From assembly GCF_000297395.2 (NCBI RefSeq), contig NZ_HF570108.1, positions 3,615,397-3,679,396 of the forward strand: DNA of 64,000 nt. Direction: 5' to 3'. Position numbers and translations under genes: made by a program. Shown piece after piece: positions 25,420 to 33,879 of this stretch. The first letter of the stretch is position 1; each line of letters starts with the position of its first letter. The DNA comes from Micromonospora lupini str. Lupac 08. Lineage in GTDB: Bacteria > Actinomycetota > Actinomycetes > Mycobacteriales > Micromonosporaceae. The notes under the pieces are model-generated. The model saw only the letters and a list, made by a program, of their open reading frames with translations, was not told the origin of the DNA and searched no databases.

Positions 25420-26189
25420 GCACCACCACGGCGGTGGCGGCCAGCGGGCTGCGGCAGTTCGCCGTCCTGGCCGCCCGCAACCTGCGGCAGGCCCGCGCGG
25501 GCCGGTCGGTCGGCCTGACCGTCGTGTTCCCGCTGACGTTCTTCGCCGGCTTCATGGTGGTCTTCCAGCGGCTGATGTCCGACTACGGGATCGCCTACGA
25601 GCAGTTCCTCCCGCCCGCGATCGTCGTGCAGACCACCGCCCTGGTCGCCATGTCGGCCTGCTACATGATCGCCGGCGACGCCCGCAGTGGCCTGATCTCC
25701 CGGTACCGGACGCTGCCGATGAGCGCGGTCGTGGTGCCGCTGGCCCGGCTCGTGGTGGACGCGGCCCGCGCCGCCGTCGCGGTGGCGGTGATCCTCGTCG
25801 CCGCGGTGCTCGTCGGTTTCCGGTTCACCGCCGGGGCGGCCCGCGCCGCGGGCTTCGTCACGCTGGCGGTCGGCTTCGCGGTGGTGCTCGCGGCCGGCTG
25901 CGCTGCCCTGGGGCTGGGCGCCCGCGACCCCGAGCAGGTGTACTCGGCGCTGACCCTGCCGTACCTGGTGCTCACTACGGTCTCCACCGCCTTCGTGCCG
26001 GTCGACGCGTTTCCGGGCTGGCTGCAACCGGTGGTCGAGGTGTCGCCGTTCTCCGCCCAGGTCGACGCGTTGCGCGCGCTGTCCACCGAGGGCGCCGACG
26101 AGAGGGTGTGGCCGGCACTCGTCTGGCTGCTGGTCCTGGGGCTGCTGTTCGGGGTGGCCGCGGCACGTTCGTTTCGGAGGAGCCGATGA
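25416..26189 (+). CDS. ABC-2 type permease (DrrB-like) 1
   Basis: 257 residues with about six membrane helices. The N-terminal AARNLRQARAGRSVGLTVVFPLTFFAGFMVVF and the conserved ISRYRTLPMSAVVVPLARLV followed by STAFVPVDAFPGWLQPVVEVSPFS match ABC2 membrane components of the DrrB group. GTG 25416 overlaps the ATPase stop. Pairs with the next gene to form a heterodimeric channel. Confidence 0.9.
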   Translation: MSTTTAVAASGLRQFAVLAARNLRQARAGRSVGLTVVFPLTFFAGFMVVFQRLMSDYGIAYEQFLPPAIVVQTTALVAMSACYMIAGDARSGLISRYRTLPMSAVVVPLARLVVDAARAAVAVAVILVAAVLVGFRFTAGAARAAGFVTLAVGFAVVLAAGCAALGLGARDPEQVYSALTLPYLVLTTVSTAFVPVDAFPGWLQPVVEVSPFSAQVDALRALSTEGADERVWPALVWLLVLGLLFGVAAARSFRRSR

Positions 26190-26950
26190 GTACCGTCACG
26201 CAGGCCTCGCTGTTCGCCGGGCGTAACCTTCGCCGGTTCTTCCGGGCGCCGCCCGCGCTGATCTACGCGTTCGCGTTCCCGGTGCTGCTCCTGCTCACCC
26301 AGTACGCGGTCTTCGGCCGGATCGTCGGTGACGGCGACCGGCAGCACTACCTGGAGCGGTTGGCCCCGCTCGTGGTGCTCTCCACCGCCGCGTTCGGATC
26401 GCCGTCGAGCGCCGTCGGTTTCCTGCGCGACCTGCGCGGCGGGCTGGTCGACCGGCTGCGCACCATGCCGGTGGCACCGGGGGCGCTGCTGGCCGGTCGG
26501 GTCGCCGGTGACGTGCTGCGCATCATCGCGATCGGAGCCCTGACCACGGGCGTGGCGATGCTGCTGGGCTTCCGGTTCCGGGAGGGGCCGCTCGCGGTCG
26601 TCGGCTTCTTCGCGGTGATCGCGCTGTTCGGCCTGCTGTGGGCGGCGATCGCGTTGTGGCGGGGCTCCGGTCCCGGTGACGAGGAGTCGCTGCCGCCGTC
26701 GCTGACCGGCCCGGCGACCCTGCTGTTCATCTTCTCCTCGGGGTTCGTGCCGGTGTCGGCGTTCCCCTCGGTGGTGCAGCCGGTGGTGCGGGCCAACCCG
26801 TTCTCGGTCGCCACCGAGGCGCTTGTCGGCCTGTCCAGCGGCGGGCCGGTGCTGTGGCCGGTGTTGCAGACCCTCGCGTGGGTGCTCGGGTTGGGCACGG
26901 TCTGCCTGTTGGTGGCGGTGCGCCGCTTCGGCCGCCGCGCCGACAGCTGA
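26186..26950 (+). CDS. ABC-2 type permease (DrrB-like) 2
   Basis: 254 residues with about six membrane helices. FLRDLRGGLVDRLRTMPVAPGALLAGRVAGDVLR and SSGFVPVSAFPSVVQPVVRANPFSVATEAL are the DrrB-type conserved segments, parallel to those in the preceding permease. ATG 26186 overlaps its stop. Last gene of the export operon; a 19-bp tandem array follows the stop. Confidence 0.9.
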   Translation: MSTVTQASLFAGRNLRRFFRAPPALIYAFAFPVLLLLTQYAVFGRIVGDGDRQHYLERLAPLVVLSTAAFGSPSSAVGFLRDLRGGLVDRLRTMPVAPGALLAGRVAGDVLRIIAIGALTTGVAMLLGFRFREGPLAVVGFFAVIALFGLLWAAIALWRGSGPGDEESLPPSLTGPATLLFIFSSGFVPVSAFPSVVQPVVRANPFSVATEALVGLSSGGPVLWPVLQTLAWVLGLGTVCLLVAVRRFGRRADS

Positions 26951-26951
26951 G

Positions 26952-27035
26952 GGGCCGCGCGGTCGCTGAAGGGCCGCGCGGTCGCTGACGGGCCGCGCGG
27001 TCGCTGAGGGGCCGCGCGGTTCGCCGACGGGCCGG
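26952..27035 (+). repeat. 19-bp GC-rich tandem repeat between convergent genes
   Basis: Units start at 26952, 26971, 26990 and 27009: GGGCCGCGCGGTCGCTGA plus one variable base, the fourth degenerate, then a partial unit. It occupies the whole gap between the permease and the thioesterase gene. Confidence 0.9.
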
Positions 27036-27875
27036 TCAGACCGGGCTGGCCATCCGGTAGAGCATCTGCTGCCCGCCGGTGGCCAGCAACAGCCCGCTGT
27101 CGGACCAGACGCGGGCGCGGGCGCCGAGCACTCCACCGGTGGCGGCGGCGGCCTCGCCCTCCACCAGCAGCCAGCCGGCGCCGTCGTCGCCGCCCTGGAA
27201 GCCCACGTACAGGTCCATGCTCGGCGCCATGAAGGTGGTCCGCTCGAACGCCTGCACCACCGCCGGGAACTGCACCACGTCGACGGCGAAGACCAGTCGG
27301 GCCGCCGCCAGCCACGGGTCCGCGTCGGCGGGCAGCTCCTCGTGCAGCCGCAGCCAGCCCCGGATGGTCGGCACGCCGTCGCGTTGCGGCTGCCAGCCGC
27401 CGGCGGGCCAACCGGCAAGCCGTACCTCGTAGCACCGCTCCCAGATCGGCAGCACCGGCAGGCCGTCGCGGCGCATCAACTCGACAAGGGTGGGCAGCTC
27501 GTCGGGCTTGGGCAGGTCCGGTGGCGGCATCCAGCGCCGTTCGGGGCCGAGCAGGCCGGCGGCGATGGTCCAGACGTGCGCGGTGAGCAGGATCCGGCCG
27601 CGCTGGCGCAGCGTGACGTGCAGGGCGGCCGCGCGGCGGGTGCCGTGCACCCGGGCGACCTCGACGTCGACGTCGCCGTAGCGTGGCGGCGCGAGGAACT
27701 GGCAGCTCAGGCTCACCGGCAGCATGGTCCCGGCCTCCTCGCCCGCCGCGCGCAGCGCGATCGCGGCCAGGTAACCGCCGTTGGGGCCCCAGACCGACCA
27801 GTCCTCGGACAGGTGGGCCCGGTACTGGCCGGGTGCGGTCTGCCGTACCGCGGCGTCGTCCGCGAGACTGGCCAT
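27036..27875 (-). CDS. Acyl-CoA thioesterase, double hotdog (TesB-like)
   Basis: 279 residues. SEDWSVWGPNGGYLAAIALRAAGE is the first hotdog's central helix (the W..GPNGGY motif). The second half carries FAVDVVQFPAVVQAFERTTFMAPSMDLYVGF and GGQQMLYRM. It would hydrolyse or hold acyl thioesters. Start ATG 27875. Divergent from the acyl-CoA dehydrogenase pair, sharing site C, so the three are probably co-regulated acyl-processing functions. Confidence 0.85.
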   Translation of the reverse strand: MASLADDAAVRQTAPGQYRAHLSEDWSVWGPNGGYLAAIALRAAGEEAGTMLPVSLSCQFLAPPRYGDVDVEVARVHGTRRAAALHVTLRQRGRILLTAHVWTIAAGLLGPERRWMPPPDLPKPDELPTLVELMRRDGLPVLPIWERCYEVRLAGWPAGGWQPQRDGVPTIRGWLRLHEELPADADPWLAAARLVFAVDVVQFPAVVQAFERTTFMAPSMDLYVGFQGGDDGAGWLLVEGEAAAATGGVLGARARVWSDSGLLLATGGQQMLYRMASPV

Positions 27876-27910
27876 CGAGGACCCCTTCCGGCGTTGGGAC
27901 GCGTGAAAAC

Positions 27911-27940
27911 AAGATACTGCAGATCAAAACCAGATACGAG
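27911..27940. promoter_or_regulatory. Cluster motif site C (divergent promoter)
   Basis: AAGATACTGC (27911-27920) and CCAGATACGAG (27930-27940) give two AGATAC half-sites 20 bp apart, with AGATCA between. The second is the reverse complement of site B's 11-mer. It ends 13 bp before the ATG at 27954. Confidence 0.7.
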
Positions 27941-27953
27941 TACGATGCGGCGC

Positions 27954-29114
27954 ATGGATCTGCGTGACAGCGCCGAGGAGGCCGAGTTCCGGGCGGGCCT
28001 GCGGGCCTGGTTGGCGGGCGCGGTGCCGGTGACCACCGGCCCGGACGGAGCGCCGCCGCAGGGCCGGTGGGGCGACATCGAGGCGGTGCGGTCGTACACC
28101 CGTGCGCTGCACGACGCCGGATACGCGGGCCTGACCTGGCCCGCCGAGCACGGCGGACGCGGGTTGTCCCCGGCCTACCAGGCGATCTACCTGGAGGAGA
28201 CGGCCCGGGCCGAGGCCACCGAGCACATCGGGGTCATCGGCCTGGGCATGGTGGGGCCGACCATCATCGCCTGCGGGTCGCCCGAGCAGCGCGCCTGGTA
28301 CCTGCCCCGCATCCTCACTGGGGAGATCATCTTCTGTCAGGGCTTCTCCGAACCGGAGGCCGGCAGCGACCTGTCCGCCGTGCGGACCGTCGCGCGGCGC
28401 GACGGCGACGAGCTGGTGGTGACCGGGCGCAAGGTGTGGTCGTCGTACGCGCACCTCGCCGACCACTGCCTGCTGCTGGCGCGCACCGACCCCGGGCAGC
28501 GCCGCCACCGAGGGCTGTCCTGCCTGCTGGTGGACCTGCGCTCGGCCGGCGTCACGGTGCGCCCGATCCGCCAGATGACAGGCGAGGCGGAGTTCGCCGA
28601 GATCGAGTTCGACGAGGTGCGGGTGCCGCTCGACGCGGTGGTCGGCGCGGTCGACGACGGGTGGCGGGTCGCCATGACCACCCTCGCCCACGAGCGGGGC
28701 ACCTTCGGGTTCACCCTGACCGCCCGGCTGGACGTGGCGTTCCGCCGACTCGTGGCGACCGCGAAGGCCCGAGGCCGGGACACCGACCCTCTGGTACGCG
28801 ACCAGATCGCCGCCCGCTACGTGGAGTTGGAGGGTCTGCGCTGGACCAACCGGCGCGGACTGGCCGCGCTGGCGCGTACCGGCGTGCCCGGGCCGGAGAC
28901 GTCGGTGATCAAACTGCGCTGGTCGCAGGCGCACCAGCGGCTCACCAGCTTGGCGGTGCAACTGCTCGGCGGGGACGCCGAACCCGACGGCTGGGACCCC
29001 TACTGGCGGCACCAGATGCTGCGCAGTCGCGCCAACACCATCGAGGGCGGCACCTCCGAGGTGCTGCGCAACCTGGTCGCCGAGCGCGTACTGGGCCTGC
29101 CCCGGTCGTACTGA
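27954..29114 (+). CDS. Acyl-CoA dehydrogenase, alpha-type subunit
   Basis: 386 residues. FCQGFSEPEAGSDLSAVRT (flavin site), VVTGRKVWSSYAHLADHCLLLARTD, and the ending MLRSRANTIEGGTSEVLRNLVAERVLGLP are classic acyl-CoA dehydrogenase landmarks. Together with the smaller second gene it resembles heteromeric actinobacterial enzymes (ChsE type, one subunit with the full active site). ATG 27954 chosen; ATG 27945 possible. Probably introduces an alpha-beta double bond in an acyl thioester. Confidence 0.9.
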   Translation: MDLRDSAEEAEFRAGLRAWLAGAVPVTTGPDGAPPQGRWGDIEAVRSYTRALHDAGYAGLTWPAEHGGRGLSPAYQAIYLEETARAEATEHIGVIGLGMVGPTIIACGSPEQRAWYLPRILTGEIIFCQGFSEPEAGSDLSAVRTVARRDGDELVVTGRKVWSSYAHLADHCLLLARTDPGQRRHRGLSCLLVDLRSAGVTVRPIRQMTGEAEFAEIEFDEVRVPLDAVVGAVDDGWRVAMTTLAHERGTFGFTLTARLDVAFRRLVATAKARGRDTDPLVRDQIAARYVELEGLRWTNRRGLAALARTGVPGPETSVIKLRWSQAHQRLTSLAVQLLGGDAEPDGWDPYWRHQMLRSRANTIEGGTSEVLRNLVAERVLGLPRSY

Positions 29115-29146
29115 CCGCCGACCCGCCCACGACGAGGGGAGACCTG

Positions 29147-30313
29147 ATGGACTTCGCGCTGACCGGTGAGCAGGAGGCGCTGCGGGACACCGCGGCGAAG
29201 TACCTCGCCGACGACCGGGGCGCCGGCGACGGGCGGCCCTGGACCGAGGTCGACGACCTGGGCTGGCTCGACGCGGAGCTGGGCACTGTCGAGTTGGCGT
29301 TGCTCGCCGAGCAGCTCGGTTGGGCGCGCAGCCCGTCACCGTGGTGGGCCACCGTGGGCCTGGCCGGCCCGGCGCTGCGGGCGGCCGGCCGGCCGGTCGC
29401 CGCTCCCGCGACGCTGGCCTGGGCGTGGGAGAACGGCCCCGACACCCTCGCCGAGGCGGTGGCCGCCGCCCGTCGACCGACGGTCACCGACCCCGCCGCG
29501 ACGGGCGCTCGCTCCTCGACGGGCACCGACTCCGCCGCGGCGGCCGTGCCCTCGTCGACGGGCGACGTCGGCCGCGGCGGGACGCCGTCGACCCACACCC
29601 CGGGGGTCGGTTGCGCCGTCGCCGCCGACGGGACGCTTACCGGACGTGCCATCCGCGTGCCGCACGCGGTCGACGCGGTGGACCTGGTGGTGGCCGCGAG
29701 CGGGCCGTACGGCGTGGAGCTGCGTCTGGTCGACGCGTCCGCCGTGCGGGTGACACCGGCCGGCGCCGGCGGACAGGCGCTCGACCCGAGCCGCCCCGTC
29801 TCGACAGTGGAGCTGACCGGCGTACCCTCGACGCTCCTCGTGGCTGCGGACGCCGCCGCCGACGTGCTGGCGCTGACCCGGCGGCGGGCCGGGGCGCTGC
29901 TCGCCGCCGAGGCCGTGGGCGTGGCGGCGAGGGCCCTCGCCCGGGCCGGCGGGTACGCCGCCACCCGCACCCAGTTCGGAGCGCCGATCGGCGCCAACCA
30001 GGCGGTCGCGCATCCCCTCGCGGAGTGCTACGGCCAGGTCGAGACGGCCCGGTCACTGGCCTACCGGGCGGCGTGGACTGTCGACGCCGAGCCGGGTCGG
30101 GTCGCCGACCAGGCGGTGCTCACGGCCAGCGTGGCCGCCCGGGAGGCCGCGCTCAGCGCCTGCGAGGCGGCCATCCAGACGTACGGGGGCAGCGGCTTCA
30201 CCTGGGAGCAGCCGCTGCACCACTGGTACCGCAGGGCGTGGTGGCTGGCGACCTTCGACGGCACGGTCGCGGACGTCCGGGCCGAGCTGGCCGGGCTGTT
30301 GCTTGACGACTGA
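29147..30313 (+). CDS. Acyl-CoA dehydrogenase, beta-type partner subunit
   Basis: 388 residues. N-terminal MDFALTGEQEALRDTAAKYLADD; a Ser/Thr/Ala-rich low-complexity insert at about residues 110-150; C-terminal YAATRTQFGAPIGANQAVAHPLAECYGQVETARSLAY and YGGSGFTWEQPLHHWYRRAWW, as in the second subunit of heteromeric dehydrogenases. A GAGGGGAG ribosome site precedes ATG 29147. Follows the alpha subunit by 32 bp and should act with it. Confidence 0.88.
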   Translation: MDFALTGEQEALRDTAAKYLADDRGAGDGRPWTEVDDLGWLDAELGTVELALLAEQLGWARSPSPWWATVGLAGPALRAAGRPVAAPATLAWAWENGPDTLAEAVAAARRPTVTDPAATGARSSTGTDSAAAAVPSSTGDVGRGGTPSTHTPGVGCAVAADGTLTGRAIRVPHAVDAVDLVVAASGPYGVELRLVDASAVRVTPAGAGGQALDPSRPVSTVELTGVPSTLLVAADAAADVLALTRRRAGALLAAEAVGVAARALARAGGYAATRTQFGAPIGANQAVAHPLAECYGQVETARSLAYRAAWTVDAEPGRVADQAVLTASVAAREAALSACEAAIQTYGGSGFTWEQPLHHWYRRAWWLATFDGTVADVRAELAGLLLDD

Positions 30314-30398
30314 CCCCGCCGAAGGCGCGCGGGCGGAGCCGGCCGCACGCGGCGGGCTCGCGCGGACCCCGGCCCCGCGGCGGGTCAGCGTTCGGCGG

Positions 30399-30794
30399 TC
30401 AGGACGAGCCGGGTCGGTAGGAGCCGAAGCTCCACAGGTTGCCCTCGGCGTCGCGGACCGAATAGCCCTGGCCGCCGTAGTCCTCGTCGCGGAGCTTCTG
30501 CACGACCTCGGCGCCGGCGGCGACGACCCGTTCGTAGTGCGCCGCCACGTCGTCGAGCACCACATAGGTCGCGGCGGGCCCGGTGTCCAGAACGAGCCGG
30601 CCGTCGCTGCCGTCCGTCTGGGAGGCGAGCATGACCATGCCGTTGCCCCAGGTCAGTTGCGCGTGACTGATGGAGTCGTCCGGGCCGGGGACGACCAGCT
30701 CCGCGCGGAAACCGACGACGTCGACCAACCACGCGACGGCGGCCGGCGCGTCGCGGTAGCGCAGGGTGGGGATGACTTCCGGGCCTCTGCTCAT
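30399..30794 (-). CDS. VOC (glyoxalase/bleomycin-resistance) superfamily protein
   Basis: 131 residues. Starts MSRGPEVIPTLRYRDAPAAVAWLVDVVGF, with the second strand set YVVLDDVAAHYERVVAAGAEVV, DYGGQGYSVRDAEGNLWSFGSY. The pattern is that of small VOC proteins close to YycE/glyoxalase-like binding proteins. The metal-binding set is not obvious, so a ligand-binding (self-resistance) role is as possible as catalysis. Divergent from the GMC gene. Confidence 0.75.
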   Translation of the reverse strand: MSRGPEVIPTLRYRDAPAAVAWLVDVVGFRAELVVPGPDDSISHAQLTWGNGMVMLASQTDGSDGRLVLDTGPAATYVVLDDVAAHYERVVAAGAEVVQKLRDEDYGGQGYSVRDAEGNLWSFGSYRPGSS

Positions 30795-30850
30795 ACACGA
30801 GAGTCTAATGAAGAATCGCGGATAGCACATGTGATGCGTCCTGGCATGTC

Positions 30851-30860
30851 GCGTATTCGG
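30851..30860. promoter_or_regulatory. Weak cluster motif site D
   Basis: GCGTATTCGG lies 14 bp before the GMC start, with GGATAGCACATG upstream at 30820. It matches the family only at CGTAT, so it is tentative. Confidence 0.25.
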
Positions 30861-30873
30861 CTACGCTGAGCCC

Positions 30874-32403
30874 ATGCTTCGCTACGATTTCGTGGTCGTC
30901 GGCGCGGGCGCGGCCGGCGCGGTGCTCGCGGCCCGCCTGAGCGAGGATCTGGGCCGTTCCGTGTTGTTGTTGGAGGCCGGCCCCGACCTCGTCGGGGCGG
31001 CGGCGCCGGAGGCGTTGCGGACCGGCTCGGTGGAGGCCGAGGACGGCTTCGACTGGGACCTGCGGGCGACAGTCGTCGCCGGTCGGGAGGCGCCGCTGCG
31101 GCGCGGCCGGGTGGTCGGCGGCTCGACGCAGATCAACGACCGGGGCGCGATGCGGGCGCCGGCCGCCGACTTCGTCTCCTGGGGCGCGCGCGGCCTGCCG
31201 GAGTGGGACTGGCCGGCGGTGCTCCCGGCCTTTCGCCGGTTGGAGGCCGACCAGCAGTTCGGCGACCGTGACCACCACGGCGCGGACGGGCCGGTCCCGA
31301 TCACCCGGTGGCCGCGCGGTGAGCTGACGCCGGCGATGGACGGCTTCCTGCAGGCCACGCTCGGCCTGGGCCACGACTACCAGGAGGACATGAACGCCCC
31401 CGACGCCGTCGGCATCGGGATGTATCCGCAGAACCGGCGCGACCGGCTGCGAATGTCCACCGCCCTCACCCACCTCGACCCGGCCCGGTCGCGGTCCAAT
31501 CTGGTCGTCCGCGGCGACGCCGAGGTCGAGCGCGTGCTGCTCGACGGCGGGCGGGCGGTGGGTGTGCAGGTCGCGGGGGAGCGGATCGACGCCGGCGAGG
31601 TGATCCTCTGCGCCGGCTCGCCGTACAGCCCGGCTCTACTGCTGCGCTCGGGCATCGGCCCCGCCGAGGAGCTGCGCGCGGCCGGCGTCACGCCGCTCGT
31701 CGACCTTCCCGGTGTGGGCGCGGACGTGATCGACCAGCCCGGCGCGATCATCCTGGTCGTTCCCGAGCCGGAGACGATCGGCGGCGACTGGCCGCGTACG
31801 CAGCTCATCGCGCGGCTCGCCGGCATCCCGGGTCACGAGGTCGACCAGGCGTTCTACCTGAGCCTGTTCACCGGCATGAGCACGTCGCGGGGCCCCGGCG
31901 CGGGTCTGGACCGGATCATCGGCGTCGACCAGGTCAACACCGTGATGATCGGTGACATGGCGATGTCCTCGCGCGGACGGATCTCGGTGCGGGACGCCGA
32001 CGGGGCGAGCCCACCCGCGGTCGACCTCGGGTTCTACACCGCCGAGGGCGACCTCGCCCGGATGCGCGACGCGTACCGGCACGCGTGGGAGATCGCCAAC
32101 CAGGCCGCGTTCACCAAGACGGTCGCCCGGTTCGCGCTCGTCGACGACGCGGTCGTGGGCGACGACGAGCAGCTCGACCACCTGCTGCGCGCCACCACGT
32201 ACAGCCGGTTGAACCTGGTCGGCGGCGCGCGGATGGGCGCGGCGGACGACACGGGCGCGGTCGTCGACGGGCGCTGCAGGGTGCGTGGGGTGGCCAACCT
32301 GCGGGTCGTCGACGCCAGCATCGTTCCGGTGCCGCTGCGCGCGCCGGCCGCGTTGACCAGCATCATGATCGGCGAACGCGGGGCCGAGCTGATAGCGGGC
32401 TAG
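30874..32403 (+). CDS. GMC-fold flavin oxidoreductase with altered active site
   Basis: 509 residues. FAD motif YDFVVVGAGAAGAVLAARLSEDLG, GGSTQINDRGAMRAPAADF, GEVILCAGSPYSPALLLRSGIGPAEEL and VANLRVVDASIVPVPLRAPAAL are GMC landmarks (choline/glucose oxidase superfamily). The usual catalytic His of the HPVGTxxMG segment is replaced: the segment reads RLNLVGGARMG. The second conserved His/Asn near the end is also not evident. It may oxidise by another mechanism or bind FAD for a different reaction. The first candidate oxidase of the cluster to act on a ring or alcohol. Confidence 0.82.
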   Translation: MLRYDFVVVGAGAAGAVLAARLSEDLGRSVLLLEAGPDLVGAAAPEALRTGSVEAEDGFDWDLRATVVAGREAPLRRGRVVGGSTQINDRGAMRAPAADFVSWGARGLPEWDWPAVLPAFRRLEADQQFGDRDHHGADGPVPITRWPRGELTPAMDGFLQATLGLGHDYQEDMNAPDAVGIGMYPQNRRDRLRMSTALTHLDPARSRSNLVVRGDAEVERVLLDGGRAVGVQVAGERIDAGEVILCAGSPYSPALLLRSGIGPAEELRAAGVTPLVDLPGVGADVIDQPGAIILVVPEPETIGGDWPRTQLIARLAGIPGHEVDQAFYLSLFTGMSTSRGPGAGLDRIIGVDQVNTVMIGDMAMSSRGRISVRDADGASPPAVDLGFYTAEGDLARMRDAYRHAWEIANQAAFTKTVARFALVDDAVVGDDEQLDHLLRATTYSRLNLVGGARMGAADDTGAVVDGRCRVRGVANLRVVDASIVPVPLRAPAALTSIMIGERGAELIAG

Positions 32404-32430
32404 CGCCTGGGGCGAAGCTCGTGGGCGGGC

Positions 32431-32527
32431 CTAGGGCCTGTTTCATAAGGACTGGCCGGCCTGCGGCGGGCCCGGTCGTCGCCCGGACTCCGCCTCGGCT
32501 CGACCGCCCTTATGAAACAGGCCCTAG
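32431..32527. mobile_element. 97-bp MITE (IS5-type ends, CTAG target duplication)
   Basis: Perfect 20-bp inverted repeats CTAGGGCCTGTTTCATAAGG and its complement bound a GC-rich centre. CTAG at both ends fits YTAR target duplication; the inner 16-bp ends match 12 of 16 bases of the IS5-remnant end at 15820. No coding capacity. It lies between convergent genes and the long hairpin may also terminate transcription both ways. Confidence 0.75.
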
Positions 32528-33801
32528 CGGCGCAGCAGCGCCGACAGCGACGCCGACGGGTTGCCCACCACCGCCCGCGCCACGGCGACGTAGCCGTCGA
32601 GCAGGCGTACGGCGTCGGCCGGGGCCAGCCGCGGCGTGTGGAACAGCACCACCCGCAGGCCGTCGCCGCGCGGGGCGATCGCCAGCTCGGTGCCGAAGCG
32701 GCTGCCGATCGCCTCGGGGACGAGCAACTCGAACTCGGTGTCGCCGACGCGTACGCGGTGGGACAGCTCGGCCATCATCTGGAACACCACGTCGTCGACC
32801 CGGCCGCCGAGGTTGGCGCTGCCGGTGGCGACGGCCTGGTAGGGCTGCTCCTGGTTGGCGAAGGCGGCGGCTGTCGTCGCGTGGGTCGCCTGGAGCAGGG
32901 CCGCGAAGGTGGCGAACGGCGGCAGCCGGGTGCGCAGCACCACCATGTTGGCGCAGAAGCCGACGGTGCGTTGACTCTCCGGCCGGGCGCGGTTGGCGAA
33001 CAGCGACGCGACCGCGAGGTCGCCCTGACCGGTGACGCGGTGCAGGACGGCGTAGTAGACGGCCAGGGCCACGGTGAACAGCGTCGTGCGGTGTCGCCGG
33101 GCCAGGGCGCGCAGCCCGTCGGCGACTGTGGCCTCGAGGTCGCGGGCCAGCACGCCCGGGGTGGCGTCCGGGGGTGGCTCGCGGTACGGCAGGCGCGGCA
33201 ACCGCAGCCCGGTCAGCTGACCGCGCCAGAACTCGCGGTGCCGGTCCAGCTCCGTGCCGGCCAGCCGGTCCTCCTGCCAGGCCACGAACTGCGGGTACTG
33301 CCACCGCACCGGGGGCAGCTCGGCCGACGCGTCGGCGTAGAGGGTGCGCAGCTCCTCGAAGAGCAGCCCGCACGACCACGCGTCGGTGACCAGGTGGTGC
33401 ATGGTGAAGCACACGATCACCTCGCGGTCGCTGACCCGCCAGGCGGTGGCCCGCGTCGGCCACCGTGTGACGTCCACCCGCGTGGCCAGCTCGGTGGTGA
33501 CCGCGGCGTCGGCGGCGGCGTGCGGATCCGACTCGCCGCGCAGGTCGACCACCCGCAGCTCGACGGGTCGCGGGTCGTGCACGAGCTGGGACACCCGTGG
33601 TCCGCGTCCCACGACAGTGGTCCGCAGCGCCTCGTGCCGCGCGGTCAGCGCGGTGAGCGCCCGCTCCAGCGCGCTCAGGTCGACAGTGCCGGTGAGGCGG
33701 CACAGCAGCGGGCAGTTCAACGCGCCGTGGTCCGCCCGGTAGTGCTCGATGATGCCGAGCAGCCGCTGTCCCACGGAGGCCGGTACGGGTCGGGGGGCCA
33801 C
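32524..33801 (-). CDS. Free-standing NRPS condensation domain
   Basis: 425 residues: one C domain and nothing else. The catalytic histidine motif reads MHHLVTDAWS (HHxxxD, with Ala instead of the usual Gly). RQYPQF-like WQYPQFVAWQEDRL, VGFCANMVVLRTRL and the N-terminal GTVDLSALERALTALTARHEALRTTV fit later C motifs. Start GTG 33801. Its TAG stop lies in the MITE-flanking CTAG. A free C domain could esterify or amidate the product, or join a second chain (for example the FAAL/ACP-derived acyl group) to it. Confidence 0.82.
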   Translation of the reverse strand: MAPRPVPASVGQRLLGIIEHYRADHGALNCPLLCRLTGTVDLSALERALTALTARHEALRTTVVGRGPRVSQLVHDPRPVELRVVDLRGESDPHAAADAAVTTELATRVDVTRWPTRATAWRVSDREVIVCFTMHHLVTDAWSCGLLFEELRTLYADASAELPPVRWQYPQFVAWQEDRLAGTELDRHREFWRGQLTGLRLPRLPYREPPPDATPGVLARDLEATVADGLRALARRHRTTLFTVALAVYYAVLHRVTGQGDLAVASLFANRARPESQRTVGFCANMVVLRTRLPPFATFAALLQATHATTAAAFANQEQPYQAVATGSANLGGRVDDVVFQMMAELSHRVRVGDTEFELLVPEAIGSRFGTELAIAPRGDGLRVVLFHTPRLAPADAVRLLDGYVAVARAVVGNPSASLSALLRR

Positions 33802-33823
33802 GACACGACGGTACCGCTCGTCG

Positions 33824-33854
33824 TTGTATCTGTCATCAAGGGTCTGGCATCTTG
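33824..33854. promoter_or_regulatory. Cluster motif site E (divergent promoter)
   Basis: TTGTATCTG (33824-33832) and GGCATCTTG (33846-33854) are direct half-sites 22 bp apart between the condensation gene and the ferritin-like gene, which heads the long NRPS operon. Confidence 0.6.
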
Positions 33855-33879
33855 TGTTGTCTCTCGGTACCTTGGGCGC

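Noticed and set aside
32431..32527. Simple rho-independent terminator
   Set aside because: The perfect repeats begin and end with the CTAG duplication and resemble IS5 ends, and the loop is about 57 bp, so a MITE explains it better; a secondary terminator role is not excluded.
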